A DNA stretch of 64,000 nt from Candidatus Gastranaerophilales bacterium (GTDB taxonomy: Bacteria; Cyanobacteriota; Vampirovibrionia; Gastranaerophilales; Gastranaerophilaceae), in assembly GCA_947587615.1 (NCBI GenBank), contig CANPYC010000006.1:1-64000 (forward strand), given 5' to 3'. The translations under genes and the position numbers were made by a program. Shown here piece after piece: positions 36,380 to 46,591 of this stretch. The notes below the pieces were generated by a model. The model searched no databases. It was not told the origin of the DNA and saw only the letters and a list, made by a program, of their open reading frames with translations. Position 1 is the stretch's first letter, and each line of letters begins with the position of its first letter.

Positions 36380-36818
36380 TTTGCTCTTCTATTGCTTTAT
36401 CAAGATCAAAATCAATTGTTTTTCCTTCAAGTTCCATTTGAGCTTCTTGTTCTTGCTGCGCTTCTTTTTCATCGTCATCTTGAATTATTTTTTCAATAAC
36501 TATTTGAGCCATATCCAAAGCTACTTTTTTCTTGGTCTCGGGAGCGCACTTTTCAAGCATTTGAATAGCCGTTCTTACGGTTGAGTCAATATCATACCAG
36601 CGAGAATGTCCTCTTTGTATTCTTCCGTCTTCAACAGCAGACATTATATCTTCAACATTTTCATATCTGTTATCTCTTATATTGTGTTCAATAATTACTT
36701 TAATTAAATTAAGCGCAACCGCAATTTGTCTTTCATCGGATGAATTAGCCAATGTTCTCATAGACATTGATAAAACAGGGTCTTTGTCATACCATCTTGA
36801 AAAATATTGATTTTCCAT
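36366..36818 (-). CDS. Hypothetical protein with duplicated SRWYD...VIExxI module
   Basis: Two internal repeats, SRWYDKDPVLSM...ALNLIKVIIEHNI and SRWYDIDSTVRT...ALDMAQIVIEKII. Confidence 0.8.
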   Translation of the reverse strand: MENQYFSRWYDKDPVLSMSMRTLANSSDERQIAVALNLIKVIIEHNIRDNRYENVEDIMSAVEDGRIQRGHSRWYDIDSTVRTAIQMLEKCAPETKKKVALDMAQIVIEKIIQDDDEKEAQQEQEAQMELEGKTIDFDLDKAIEEQNERN

Positions 36819-36837
36819 ATTTACTCCTTAATTACAT

Positions 36838-37137
36838 TTAACTATTTTTGTAAATCACACCGCAGCCGCTTGAAGGATATTTCCATTCTATTGAATTTTT
36901 TGTACAAGCTATTCTGCATGCTCCGCATTCAAGACAGTTTTCATATTGAACAACAATTTCTTGCGTATCCTTATCAACACTATAAACATTAGCAGGGCAT
37001 ATAAAAGTGCAGGTTTTTTCTTTGCAAAGCTCACATTTTTTTTGATTAACAACTAAATGAGCTTTATCATCACAATTATACTTAATTGTTGCTAATTTGT
37101 CTTGTATTGATTTTTTATTTTCTTCATTTTCAAACAT
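36838..37137 (-). CDS. fixX: FixX-like ferredoxin
   Basis: CELCKEKTCTFICPANVY and CLECGACRIACTKNSIEWKYPSSGCGV. Confidence 0.88.
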   Translation of the reverse strand: MFENEENKKSIQDKLATIKYNCDDKAHLVVNQKKCELCKEKTCTFICPANVYSVDKDTQEIVVQYENCLECGACRIACTKNSIEWKYPSSGCGVIYKNS

Positions 37138-37140
37138 TTT

Positions 37141-38469
37141 CTATTTTCCTAAAAGTATGTCTAATATAGACCTGAATACCATATTCATATCTTTTATGAG
37201 TTCTAAAAATTTTCTTTTTGTTAAAAATTCTTTAATATATTTTTTAATTTGTGAACTTTTTGAAATACAATTTGCACTTGTTATAATTTCAAAAAGTTCT
37301 TTAATTTTTTGAGGATAATAATTTTCTATTGAATCCGAGCGCTCTTTCAGTCTTGTAATTATATTTCTGTAAGAATAGAGGTCTTTTAGAATAAAAGATT
37401 TTTCAAGTTTTTTTCGATATATTGAAAGACTGCCTTCGGAAAAATCATTGTTATTAAGTGCAAAAAGCGCAGCTTCTCCCGCTAATTTTCCCGAGATTAA
37501 AGCAAAATTTGTTCCCTCAAAGTGCACACTGTTTACAAAACCCGCAGCGTCCCCTGCTATTATTACGCCGTCTGAAACAAGTTTTGGCATTTTCTTATAA
37601 CCCCCTTCAGGGATAAGATGAGCACTGTATTCCGTTCTTTGAGCGTCTTTAATCAAAGGGGCAATATCGGGATGTTTTTTTACTTCATCCAATACATCGT
37701 TAATATTAAGTCTGTTTTTGCTCAAGTCCTCTAAATTTGCGCCCACACCAATCATAACAGTATCTTTAAAAGTATAAAGATAACTCATCATAAAAAGATT
37801 TTTTGTACCCTTAAGAGCGCCGATTTGATTTCCAAAGTATTGCTTGTTAATTCCGTTTGATAAATCTTCTTTTAAGTTAAACCTTTCTTCAATTGTTTTC
37901 TTATCCAGCTTTAAGGTTTCTTTAACGGAAATTATAACATCCTCGCTTATATATTCATCTTTTAAGCCGATGTCACGGGCAAGAATAGAATTAACACCGT
38001 CAGCTAAAATAACAATGGGCGCATAGTATTGTTCAAGCTCGGTTTCAACACCGATTACAGCGCCGTCTTGATGAATTAACTTTTTTACAAGAGTATTTGG
38101 AGCGTAATATACTCCTTGTTTTTTTGCAATTTCTATCATCCAAGCTTCAAGATTAAATCTTTTAATTGCAAGTGCGGCTTTAGCCTCATCATTCTTGTAA
38201 GTTAGCTCAAATGAACCTGTGTCGTTTAAAAATACCCAGCTATGAGTATTTATTACTCTTTCATAAGGAATTGAGTCAAAATCATCCTTAAAAATTTCTT
38301 GAAGAGCGCTTGTATAAACAGCGCCGCCATACATATTTTTAGAGCCGGGGTATTTTGCTCTTTCAAGTAATACTACTTTTTTTCCGCCCCTTGCAACTTC
38401 AAGTGCTGCTGAAATTCCCGCAGGCCCCGCACCTATAACTATAACATCCGCATTAAATTCTATACTCAT
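37141..38469 (-). CDS. fixC: FixC/ETF-quinone oxidoreductase-like flavoprotein
   Basis: VIGAGPAGISAALEVARGGKKVVLLERAKYPGSKNMYGG; adjacent to fixX. Confidence 0.9.
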   Translation of the reverse strand: MSIEFNADVIVIGAGPAGISAALEVARGGKKVVLLERAKYPGSKNMYGGAVYTSALQEIFKDDFDSIPYERVINTHSWVFLNDTGSFELTYKNDEAKAALAIKRFNLEAWMIEIAKKQGVYYAPNTLVKKLIHQDGAVIGVETELEQYYAPIVILADGVNSILARDIGLKDEYISEDVIISVKETLKLDKKTIEERFNLKEDLSNGINKQYFGNQIGALKGTKNLFMMSYLYTFKDTVMIGVGANLEDLSKNRLNINDVLDEVKKHPDIAPLIKDAQRTEYSAHLIPEGGYKKMPKLVSDGVIIAGDAAGFVNSVHFEGTNFALISGKLAGEAALFALNNNDFSEGSLSIYRKKLEKSFILKDLYSYRNIITRLKERSDSIENYYPQKIKELFEIITSANCISKSSQIKKYIKEFLTKRKFLELIKDMNMVFRSILDILLGK

Positions 38470-38573
38470 ACTTTAATAATACAAGCTATTTAACTAAAAA
38501 ACAATAGAATAAAATATTAGTCTTAAAATTTAACATTTTTGCTTAAAAACCCTTAACATTGTAAAATAATTTT

Positions 38574-39680
38574 ATGTATTTATTAAGTCTTATAATACCA
38601 ATATATAACGAAGAAAAAACTCTTAAAGATATTGTCTATAATACTTTATCAATTGAAAAACTGCCTTATGCAATTGATAACAATATTAAACTTGAGCTTG
38701 TTTTAGTTGATGATTTCTCAAGCGATAATTCGCTAAAAATTGCGCATGAGCTTGAAAAAGATGATAACAGAATAAAAGTTTTTTCGCATAATAAAAACCA
38801 AGGTAAAGGAAGCGCTCTAAAAACAGGTTTTCTTGAAGCAAAAGGGGATTTTATCGGTATTCAAGACGCAGATATGGAGTATAATCCAAAGGATTATTTA
38901 AAGTTAATTAAACCTTTAATTGAAAATAGAGCCGATGTTTGTTTTGGTTCAAGATATCTAAAACAGGATACAAGAAGGGTTTTATATTTTTGGCATACGT
39001 TTATGAATAAAGGTTTAACTCTTTTAACAAATATGTATACTAATCTTGATATAACGGATATGGAAACATGCTACAAGCTTTTTAAAAAAGAGGTTATTAA
39101 AGAAATTGCACCAAAACTGAAAGAAAATCGCTTTGGTTTTGAGCCTGAAGTTACTATTTATACAGCTGTTGGAAAGTATCGAGTATTTGAGTGCGCAATT
39201 GACTACAATCCAAGAAGCTATGAAGAAGGTAAAAAAATTAAAGCTAAGGATGGTTTTAGAGCTCTTTATTGCATTTTACACTATGGAGCGCACAGCGCCC
39301 CATTACCAATGCAGTTTCTTTTATATATTCTAATTGGAGCAATAAGCGCAGTTGTTAATATTTTAAGCTTTTTGATTTTGGCGCAATTCAATTCAAGTCT
39401 TATTTTAAATATAGCCATTGCTTTTATATTATCTGCTTTAGTTAACTATTTTTTATGTATCTTGCTTTTATTCAGACACAAGGCAAGATGGTCAACATTT
39501 GGTGAAATTTTAGCATATATTCTAACCCTTGTTATAATGGGTACGCTTGACTATTTTATAACTTATCTTTGTTTAAAAGGGGGTTTAAATAATTTCTTTG
39601 CAAAATCTTTTTCAAGCTTATTCGGATTAGTAGGTAATTTTTTGTTTAGAAAATATTTTGTGTTTTTTGAAAAAAAATAA
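38574..39680 (+). CDS. GT2 glycosyltransferase (dolichol-P-mannose synthase-like) fused to GtrA-like membrane domain
   Basis: IIPIYNEEKTL, LVDDFSSDNS, QDADMEYNP; C-terminal four-TM GtrA-like region. Confidence 0.9.
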   Translation: MYLLSLIIPIYNEEKTLKDIVYNTLSIEKLPYAIDNNIKLELVLVDDFSSDNSLKIAHELEKDDNRIKVFSHNKNQGKGSALKTGFLEAKGDFIGIQDADMEYNPKDYLKLIKPLIENRADVCFGSRYLKQDTRRVLYFWHTFMNKGLTLLTNMYTNLDITDMETCYKLFKKEVIKEIAPKLKENRFGFEPEVTIYTAVGKYRVFECAIDYNPRSYEEGKKIKAKDGFRALYCILHYGAHSAPLPMQFLLYILIGAISAVVNILSFLILAQFNSSLILNIAIAFILSALVNYFLCILLLFRHKARWSTFGEILAYILTLVIMGTLDYFITYLCLKGGLNNFFAKSFSSLFGLVGNFLFRKYFVFFEKK

Positions 39681-39719
39681 ATAGTTTTGATGAAAAAATT
39701 AATTTAATGGTACTGGTTT

Positions 39720-40613
39720 ATGAAAATCAATTCAATACAACTCAATATTAACGGTAATAATATTAATAAGGCATTAAATAAAAATTCTAAATTTAAAAGC
39801 TCAAAAGATGTTAATTCATCAAACCCTCCTCAAATCAACACTTTGAGCGATGTTTTTTATTATCCTGTCGGATTTGAGAGAAAATATCAGGGAAAAACCA
39901 AGCCCGATAACGTTATTAAGGCGCTAACAAGTGCTATTAAGTACAATGAAGATAAAAAAGCGGTTAATATATTATGTGATTTTTATAAGGCAAATGGGGG
40001 CTATAGCTCTATAATAAACAATCCCAAGCTTAATTTTACTCCCCTTGAAGCTAATTTAAAAGATAACTCAAAAGAAGAAAACTATTCTCATAACTACTTA
40101 AAAAACTATAATCAAGAGTTGCTTTTAGGAGAAAATAAAATTGCTTATAGAGAAGGCAAAAATATTTACAGTGTTGATATTAATAAAAAGGACAAAAACC
40201 CTTCTTTAGAAATTAATGTTAACAATAAATATTTATTGAATGCTTTTTGTGCTGAAATTAATACAAAATTGCAAAACGGGGAAACGCAAAGCGCCGCTAA
40301 AACAATGCAAGATTTTTGGATTAAAAACAACGGCTTTAATTCTATTAAAAATATGATGGGAAGAAAAAGAGGACTCTATTACACAAAAGAGGATAAAAAA
40401 CCGGGTTTTAGAATAAATCTTGATAGCGGGGTTTTATTAGCTGAAGAAAATAAATTAAAATTTTACTCCAACAAAAGAAATGCAGAGCTTGATATGACAC
40501 CTAAAATTATCGTGGAATTTAATAAAGATAATGACATTGAAGTTTATGAAGCACAAGGATATTTTTCCGATTGCTTCGGAATAATTCATTCTTATTGCTG
40601 CGATAAATTTTAA
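39720..40613 (+). CDS. Hypothetical protein
   Basis: 297-aa ORF, internal related segments (ALTSAIKYNEDKKAVNILCDFYKANGGYSSI / AFCAEINTKLQNGETQSAAKTMQDFWIKNNGFNSI). Confidence 0.7.
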   Translation: MKINSIQLNINGNNINKALNKNSKFKSSKDVNSSNPPQINTLSDVFYYPVGFERKYQGKTKPDNVIKALTSAIKYNEDKKAVNILCDFYKANGGYSSIINNPKLNFTPLEANLKDNSKEENYSHNYLKNYNQELLLGENKIAYREGKNIYSVDINKKDKNPSLEINVNNKYLLNAFCAEINTKLQNGETQSAAKTMQDFWIKNNGFNSIKNMMGRKRGLYYTKEDKKPGFRINLDSGVLLAEENKLKFYSNKRNAELDMTPKIIVEFNKDNDIEVYEAQGYFSDCFGIIHSYCCDKF

Positions 40614-42026
40614 TTATTCTTTTATTACTTCAAGTTTTTCATAATTAAAAAGATATGGCAGATGTTCTTCTTTTATAATTTCCCCCGGCAGCAAAATTGA
40701 AATCCCCGGAGGACAAAGAGCAACAACTTCGGATGATATTCTTCCTATTGCGTCTTTTTTTAAGACAGATTCTTTTGGGGCAAAATATGCTTCTCTTAAA
40801 TTCATAACAATTTCAGGGTCGATTAAAGGCATGATTTTAACATTTGATTTTGAAGGTTTGTATTTTGTTTTTGAGATTTTCTCAAGGCAATTTAGTAAAT
40901 AATCAAATTCTTCTTTTTTGCCTCCGATATTTGATAAAATTAAAATTCCTTCATCTGAAGCCGATTCAATTTCAATTTTATAATCTTTTTCTAAGATATA
41001 TTCAAGCTCTAACCCATCCAGATTATCGGTTTTTATAAATATTTTAGTAGGGTCAATTTTTGTACTGTCGGATAAGACATGTAATTTATCAATATTTTTT
41101 GCTTTTTCTCTAAAATATAGCGCATTATCAATTGCGCAATTCAACATATCCTGACCTTTCTTAGAAGAGAGGTTTGCCCTTGCAGCGTCTAAACTTGTTA
41201 ATAATAATAAACTCGGGCTTGTTGTGTGAAGAAGTTTAAGTGCGTGAGTGATTTTTTCTTCATCAAAACAAGTATTTTGTGACAGATGAAGCATGGAAGA
41301 TTGAACCATAGCACCTCCCGTCTTATGAAGGGAATGAACAACTGCGTCTGCACCAAGTTTTAGAGCGGATTTTGGCAATCTTGAATTAAAACTCCATAAA
41401 GAACCGTGCGCTTCATCCACAATCAGAGCTGCTTTATATTTTTTGCAAATTTTTGCTATTTCTTCAACATCCGACACAACACCTTCATAAGTCGGGTTTG
41501 TAATCCAAACGAGTTTAATATTTCTGTTTTTTTTGAGTTTTTGTTCAATATCATCCGCTTGAATTGAACCAAAAATTGACCAATCATTAAGTTTTTTAGG
41601 AATTACCCAATTAACTTTAGCTCCCGATATAATAAGCCCTGTAAGAACCGACCTGTGGCAATTTCTTCCGATTAAAACTTCTTCAAAAGGGTTTGTAATT
41701 GCAAAAGCCAAAGCAAGATTTGCAACGGTTGAGCCGCCCGTCACAAAAAACGTTCTTGAAGCGCCAAAAGCCGCTGCTGCAAGTTCTTGTGCTTCTTTAA
41801 TTGCACCCGTTGCAGGATGAAGCGTACCTAAATTGTCAAATTCATCCGTCGTATCAAGTTTAAGGGCACTCTCACCGATTAAATTTAAAAATTCGGGGTA
41901 AATTCCAAGCCCTCTGTTATGCCCCGGGATATGAAACCCTGTCATAGGGTCGGTTTTATAGTTTAACATAGCATTAAGCAAAGGGGCAGCAGTTAAATTA
42001 TTTTCTTTTTTTTCATTCTTAGCCAT
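40614..42026 (-). CDS. Orn/Lys/Arg decarboxylase family PLP enzyme
   Basis: TDEFDNLGTLHPATGAI, VDEAHGSLWSF, HSLHKTGGAMVQSS (PLP Lys). Confidence 0.92.
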   Translation of the reverse strand: MAKNEKKENNLTAAPLLNAMLNYKTDPMTGFHIPGHNRGLGIYPEFLNLIGESALKLDTTDEFDNLGTLHPATGAIKEAQELAAAAFGASRTFFVTGGSTVANLALAFAITNPFEEVLIGRNCHRSVLTGLIISGAKVNWVIPKKLNDWSIFGSIQADDIEQKLKKNRNIKLVWITNPTYEGVVSDVEEIAKICKKYKAALIVDEAHGSLWSFNSRLPKSALKLGADAVVHSLHKTGGAMVQSSMLHLSQNTCFDEEKITHALKLLHTTSPSLLLLTSLDAARANLSSKKGQDMLNCAIDNALYFREKAKNIDKLHVLSDSTKIDPTKIFIKTDNLDGLELEYILEKDYKIEIESASDEGILILSNIGGKKEEFDYLLNCLEKISKTKYKPSKSNVKIMPLIDPEIVMNLREAYFAPKESVLKKDAIGRISSEVVALCPPGISILLPGEIIKEEHLPYLFNYEKLEVIKE

Positions 42027-42077
42027 GGTTATTATTATGGCATAAAAACATTACTTTATAATAAAATATTTAAAAAC

Positions 42078-44906
42078 TTATTCTAAATATTTTTTTAAAT
42101 ATTTTCCCGTATAGCTGTTTTTTGATTTTATTATTTGCTCTGGTGTGCCTTTAAATACAACATTTCCTCCTCCGTCACCGCCTTCAGGACCAAGGTCAAT
42201 TATCCAATCGGCACATTTTATTATATCCATGTTATGTTCGATAATCAAAACGGTATTTCCGCTATCAGCCAATTGTTCAAGCATTTTCATTAATTTATCA
42301 ATGTCGTAAAAATGAAGCCCTGTTGATGGTTCATCTAAGATATATAAAGTTTTTCCCGTTGCCCTTTTGTTTAATTCAAGTGCTAATTTTACCCTTTGCG
42401 CTTCTCCACCCGATAGAGTTGTTGCGCTTTGTCCGAGTTTAATATAATCTAAACCGACGTCATAGAGGGTTTGAAGCCTTGTTGCAATCTTTGGAACGTT
42501 TTTAAAAAACTCTAAAGCTTCGGCTACGCTCATATCTAAAACATCAGCGATACTTTTTCCTTTATATTTTACTTCTAAAGTTTCCTGATTATATCTTTTA
42601 CCCTTGCAAACATCACACGTAACATAAACATCGGACAAAAAATTCATCTCAATTTTTAAAACACCATCCCCTGAACATTTTTCACATCTTCCGCCTTTAA
42701 CGTTGAAAGAAAATCTGCCCTGTTTATAGCCTCTCATCTTGGCTTCAGGGGTTTGAGAAAAAAGTTCTCTTATATAGGTAAAAACTTCCGTATAAGTAGC
42801 GGGGTTAGAGCGTGGAGTCCTGCCTATGGGCGATTGGTCAACAATTACAAGCTTATCAATATTTTTAAAACCTTTAATAGAGTCAACCCCTTGGGGTTTT
42901 GGTTTGTTTTTTAAAAGCTCGCTTCTTGCATACTCTGCTATTATATCCTGAACCAGAGTTGATTTACCGGAGCCTGAAACACCCGTAATTGCAACAATTT
43001 TACCTAAAGGGATATTAACATTAATATTTTTTAAATTGTTTAAATGAGCGTTTTTAACTTCCAAAAATTCGCCGTTACCTTCACGTCTTGTTTTTGGAAC
43101 TTCGATTTTTAATTGACCCGATAAATATTTTCCCGTTAGAGAGTTTGGAGAGGTTTTTATATCTTCCAGCGAACCTTGAGCAACAATATTCCCGCCTTTT
43201 ACACCCGCATAAGGTCCTATATCAACGATATAGTCTGCTGCATTCATTGTATCTTCGTCATGTTCAACAACAATAAGCGTATTACCAAGGTTTCTAAGCT
43301 TCAAAAGCGTTGATATAAGCATATCATTATCTCTTTGATGAAGTCCGATAGAGGGTTCATCAAGCACATATAATACACCTGATAACCCGCTTCCTATTTG
43401 GGTTGCAAGACGTATTCTCTGTGCTTCTCCGCCTGATAGAGTACCTGATGAACGTGCCAGAGTTAAATAGCCTAAACCGACATCAATCAAGAATTTTAAC
43501 CTTGCTCTTATTTCTTCAAGCACCTGACGAGCGATTTTTAGTTTGAAATCGTCTAAAGATAAGAATAATTCCTGAATAAAATCGTATTCTTTTAAAATTG
43601 ACATTGAACAAAATTCAAAAATATTTTTTTCATTAATTTTAACGCTTAGCGCAAATTGGTTTAACCTTCCGCCATTACAAGCTCTACAAGGAATTGATAT
43701 CATATATTTTTCAATTTCCGCTCTTACAATGTCTGAATCTGATTCATATTTTTTAAATAAATATGGAATTACACCCATATAGCTCATTAAGTGGGTTCTA
43801 TAATTTTTTGTACCAAAATCGGCATAGGTTAATTTTATTTTTTCATCCCCATTCCCGTATAGAATTATCCCTTTTTGAGCGGGCGATAGAGATTTAAAAG
43901 GCGCTTCGTAAGGGATTTTATAATGCTCGCAGACACTTTGAAGAACATCAAAATAGTATGAATTAGCTGTTTTTGCCCATGGGTATATTGCACCTTCTTT
44001 TAAGGATTTATCGGGGTCAGGCACAACCAAATCAGGTGAAATTTCAAAATGCGCTCCAAGCCCATGGCAAACAGGGCATGCTCCTTGAGGATTATTAAAA
44101 CTCATAAGCCTTGGGGTCAGTTCTTCAAAACTTATGTTGCAGTTAGGACATGCCAGTTTTTCGCTAAAGATAATGTCTTCATCATTTTCTAATTTATTAA
44201 CGATTAAAAGCCCGTCAGACTTTAAAAGTGCGGTTTGAGCAGAGTCAAAAATTCTTGCTTTAGCACTTTCTTTAACAATTATTCTATCTACAACAATTTC
44301 AATATTGTGTTTTTGGGTTTTATTAAGTTCAATTTCATCTTCTTCAAGGTTATAGATTTTCCCATCAACCCTAACTCTCATAAAGCCTTCAGACAAAAGC
44401 CCCGAGAGCATTTGTTTGTATTCACCTTTTTTTGCTCTTACGATGGGCGATAGAAGCTGTATTTTTGTACCTTCTTTTAGAGAAAGTATTTTTTCAACAA
44501 TTTCATCAATTGTTTGAGGAGTAATGACATTTCCGCACTTTGGGCAGTGGGGTGTACCTATTCTTGAAAAAAGAAGTCTTAAATAGTCATAAATTTCGGT
44601 AATTGTTCCGACTGTTGAGCGGGGGTTATTTGAAGTTGATTTTTGATCAATTGAAACAGCAGGGCTTAAACCGTCAATTCGCTCTACATCGGGTTTATCC
44701 ATCTGTCCTAAAAATTGGCGTGCGTATGTTGATAAGCTTTCAACGTATCTTCTCTGCCCTTCTGCAAATATAGTGTCAAAAGCAAGAGAACTCTTCCCCG
44801 AGCCTGAAACACCCGTAAACACGGTCATTTCATTTTTTGGGATTTTCAGGTCAACGTTGTTTAAATTATGCTCATTGGCTTTATAAATTTCAATAAAATC
44901 ATTCAT
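42078..44906 (-). CDS. uvrA: Excinuclease ABC subunit A
   Basis: Two ABC ATPase domains, [40 protein letters not shown]. Confidence 0.98.
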   Translation of the reverse strand: MNDFIEIYKANEHNLNNVDLKIPKNEMTVFTGVSGSGKSSLAFDTIFAEGQRRYVESLSTYARQFLGQMDKPDVERIDGLSPAVSIDQKSTSNNPRSTVGTITEIYDYLRLLFSRIGTPHCPKCGNVITPQTIDEIVEKILSLKEGTKIQLLSPIVRAKKGEYKQMLSGLLSEGFMRVRVDGKIYNLEEDEIELNKTQKHNIEIVVDRIIVKESAKARIFDSAQTALLKSDGLLIVNKLENDEDIIFSEKLACPNCNISFEELTPRLMSFNNPQGACPVCHGLGAHFEISPDLVVPDPDKSLKEGAIYPWAKTANSYYFDVLQSVCEHYKIPYEAPFKSLSPAQKGIILYGNGDEKIKLTYADFGTKNYRTHLMSYMGVIPYLFKKYESDSDIVRAEIEKYMISIPCRACNGGRLNQFALSVKINEKNIFEFCSMSILKEYDFIQELFLSLDDFKLKIARQVLEEIRARLKFLIDVGLGYLTLARSSGTLSGGEAQRIRLATQIGSGLSGVLYVLDEPSIGLHQRDNDMLISTLLKLRNLGNTLIVVEHDEDTMNAADYIVDIGPYAGVKGGNIVAQGSLEDIKTSPNSLTGKYLSGQLKIEVPKTRREGNGEFLEVKNAHLNNLKNINVNIPLGKIVAITGVSGSGKSTLVQDIIAEYARSELLKNKPKPQGVDSIKGFKNIDKLVIVDQSPIGRTPRSNPATYTEVFTYIRELFSQTPEAKMRGYKQGRFSFNVKGGRCEKCSGDGVLKIEMNFLSDVYVTCDVCKGKRYNQETLEVKYKGKSIADVLDMSVAEALEFFKNVPKIATRLQTLYDVGLDYIKLGQSATTLSGGEAQRVKLALELNKRATGKTLYILDEPSTGLHFYDIDKLMKMLEQLADSGNTVLIIEHNMDIIKCADWIIDLGPEGGDGGGNVVFKGTPEQIIKSKNSYTGKYLKKYLE

Positions 44907-44936
44907 AGTAAAATTATAGCACTGATAATTTTTTAT

Positions 44937-45076
44937 TTAAATTAATTTGATTATAAGATGTTTATTATGTTTAAATATGTTATCACAAATTGTGATAAGT
45001 TCCTTAAATTCATTCTCGTTAAGCTGAAACATAAAATCAAAAGTAAATCGGTGCTTTTGATTACTTATTAACACCT
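44937..45076 (-). pseudogene. ORF6N-domain remnant 1
   Basis: Minus-strand translation VLISNQKHRFTFDFMFQLNENEFKELITICDNIFKHNKHLIIKLI*, matching the C-terminal half of ORF6N domains; no upstream domain. Confidence 0.5.
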
Positions 45077-45089
45077 TCTAAATATCAAA

Positions 45090-45362
45090 CTATTCGTCAT
45101 CCAACAAAGAAAAATCTTCGCCTAATTTTTCCTCCAACATTTTGGCAAAATCAGAAAATTTTATACCCAAAGCCTGTGAAATTTTCCAACCTGTAGAAAA
45201 TTGTATATCAAAAAGTCCTCTTTCAATTTTACTCATGTTGCCTTTATCAAAATCAAATTCATTAGACAACTTATTAATAGAAACCCCTGTTTTTGTTTCT
45301 CTGATTTCTTTAATAACTAAGCCTAAAGCTTTTTTAAATTCTATAATTTTTTCTTCTTGCAT
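45090..45362 (-). CDS. XRE-family HTH protein
   Basis: INKLSNEFDFDKGNMSKIERGLFDIQFSTGWKISQALGI. Confidence 0.8.
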   Translation of the reverse strand: MQEEKIIEFKKALGLVIKEIRETKTGVSINKLSNEFDFDKGNMSKIERGLFDIQFSTGWKISQALGIKFSDFAKMLEEKLGEDFSLLDDE

Positions 45363-45431
45363 TTATTTATAATAGAATTTGTATTATCATAATATATGGT
45401 GCATTTACCAACAAAGGAGGTATAATTTGAT

Positions 45432-45665
45432 TTATAGATTTTTTAACAAATCATTTACTTTGCAGCCTAAAACATCTGCTATATCAAAAATAAGAGCAAG
45501 GCTGGGGGCTTTTTCGGCTCTTTCAATACACCCTATATAGTTTCTTGCGCTTGAAATACTAAAAGCAAGTTCTTCTTGGGACAATTTTTTAAGTTTTCTG
45601 TAATGTCTTATATTTTGCCCGAGTTTTATGTATTTATTGATATGTTTGCTTTTATCATGTTTCAC
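45432..45665 (-). CDS. XRE-family HTH protein
   Basis: LGQNIRHYRKLKKLSQEELAFSISSARNYIGCIERAEKAPSLALIFDIADVLG. Confidence 0.88.
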   Translation of the reverse strand: MKHDKSKHINKYIKLGQNIRHYRKLKKLSQEELAFSISSARNYIGCIERAEKAPSLALIFDIADVLGCKVNDLLKNL

Positions 45666-45740
45666 ACCACCAATTTTGGTGCATTTTTTTAATTTTATCT
45701 ACCACCTATTTAGTATCATTTTATTTAAAAGGAAAAATTT

Positions 45741-46130
45741 ATGAACAAAAAAAATATTTTAAATATTCAATCATACCAATTAAAATTTGGCATCGCAACA
45801 ATGGCACAAATTCTTAATGTGCATAAAAGAACCCTAAGAATATATGACAAAGAAAATATCTTGAAACCAAACAGAACACAAGCTAACAGAAGATACTATA
45901 CAATAGACGATGTTAAAAAAGGAAAAACTGTTTTATTTTTAACAAACAATTTAGGAATGAATTTAGCAGGCGTAAAAATAATACTAAACCTATTAGAAAT
46001 TATGCAGATAAAAGAAAGTGAAAAGTTAAAATATATAATAAAAAGTGCCGAAAAAACTAACATTGACGATAAAAAGCAGAAAGAAAACATCGAAAAATTT
46101 TCAAAAAGAGGAAGACCGTCATCAAAATAA
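45741..46130 (+). CDS. MerR-family transcriptional regulator (HspR-like)
   Basis: [41 protein letters not shown]. Confidence 0.85.
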   Translation: MNKKNILNIQSYQLKFGIATMAQILNVHKRTLRIYDKENILKPNRTQANRRYYTIDDVKKGKTVLFLTNNLGMNLAGVKIILNLLEIMQIKESEKLKYIIKSAEKTNIDDKKQKENIEKFSKRGRPSSK

Positions 46131-46478
46131 CTTATTTTCTGTTTTTGAGGTCACAATTTGTGACCTCAAAAGATCAAACTCTTCTTTTGTAAGCTGAAAC
46201 ATAAAGTTATCGGGAAATCTTTGCAAATTTCTCTTAACCGCTTGGTTTAAAACTCTTGTTTCAACTCCGTATAGCATAGCGAGGTCTGAATCAAATGCGG
46301 TAGCCGGTGCGTAAGGGCAAAGCGATGAGCTTTGACCGTAGCACTACGATAGCGACGTAGGATAATCGAGGCTGTGAGGACAGATTTTGTCCGAACATTG
46401 CCGAGATACCCACAGGAGCTTTACCTTTTGACCTCTGATGGTATAAATTAAATTTCTGACTTCTATAATTTCATTCAT
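46122..46478 (-). pseudogene. ORF6N-domain gene disrupted by a ~123-nt insertion
   Basis: MNEIIEVRNLIYTIRGQKV | insertion with in-frame TAG | [58 protein letters not shown]. Confidence 0.75.
46299..46421. mobile_element. Hairpin-rich 123-nt insertion inside the ORF6N gene (MITE-like candidate)
   Basis: Splits a conserved domain; contains AAAGC-GATGA-GCTTT, CTACG-ATAGCGA-CGTAG and GGACA-GATTT-TGTCC hairpins; visibly more GC-rich than its surroundings. Confidence 0.45.
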
Positions 46479-46591
46479 AAACTAACTATATCAAAAAATA
46501 ATGTATTTTTAAACCTGAATAATAAGAGTTGAAAATTGTGCCTTAAATTAAATCAATTCTTTAAAGATCACAAATTGTGACCTCAAACAAT

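Noticed and set aside
45896-46090. Minus ORF opposite the MerR gene
   Set aside because: Composition typical of the antisense of an AT-rich gene; no motifs.
46144-46170. CRP/FNR binding site
   Set aside because: The half-sites are inverted relative to TGTGA-N6-TCACA, and the palindrome overlaps an ORF6N coding remnant.
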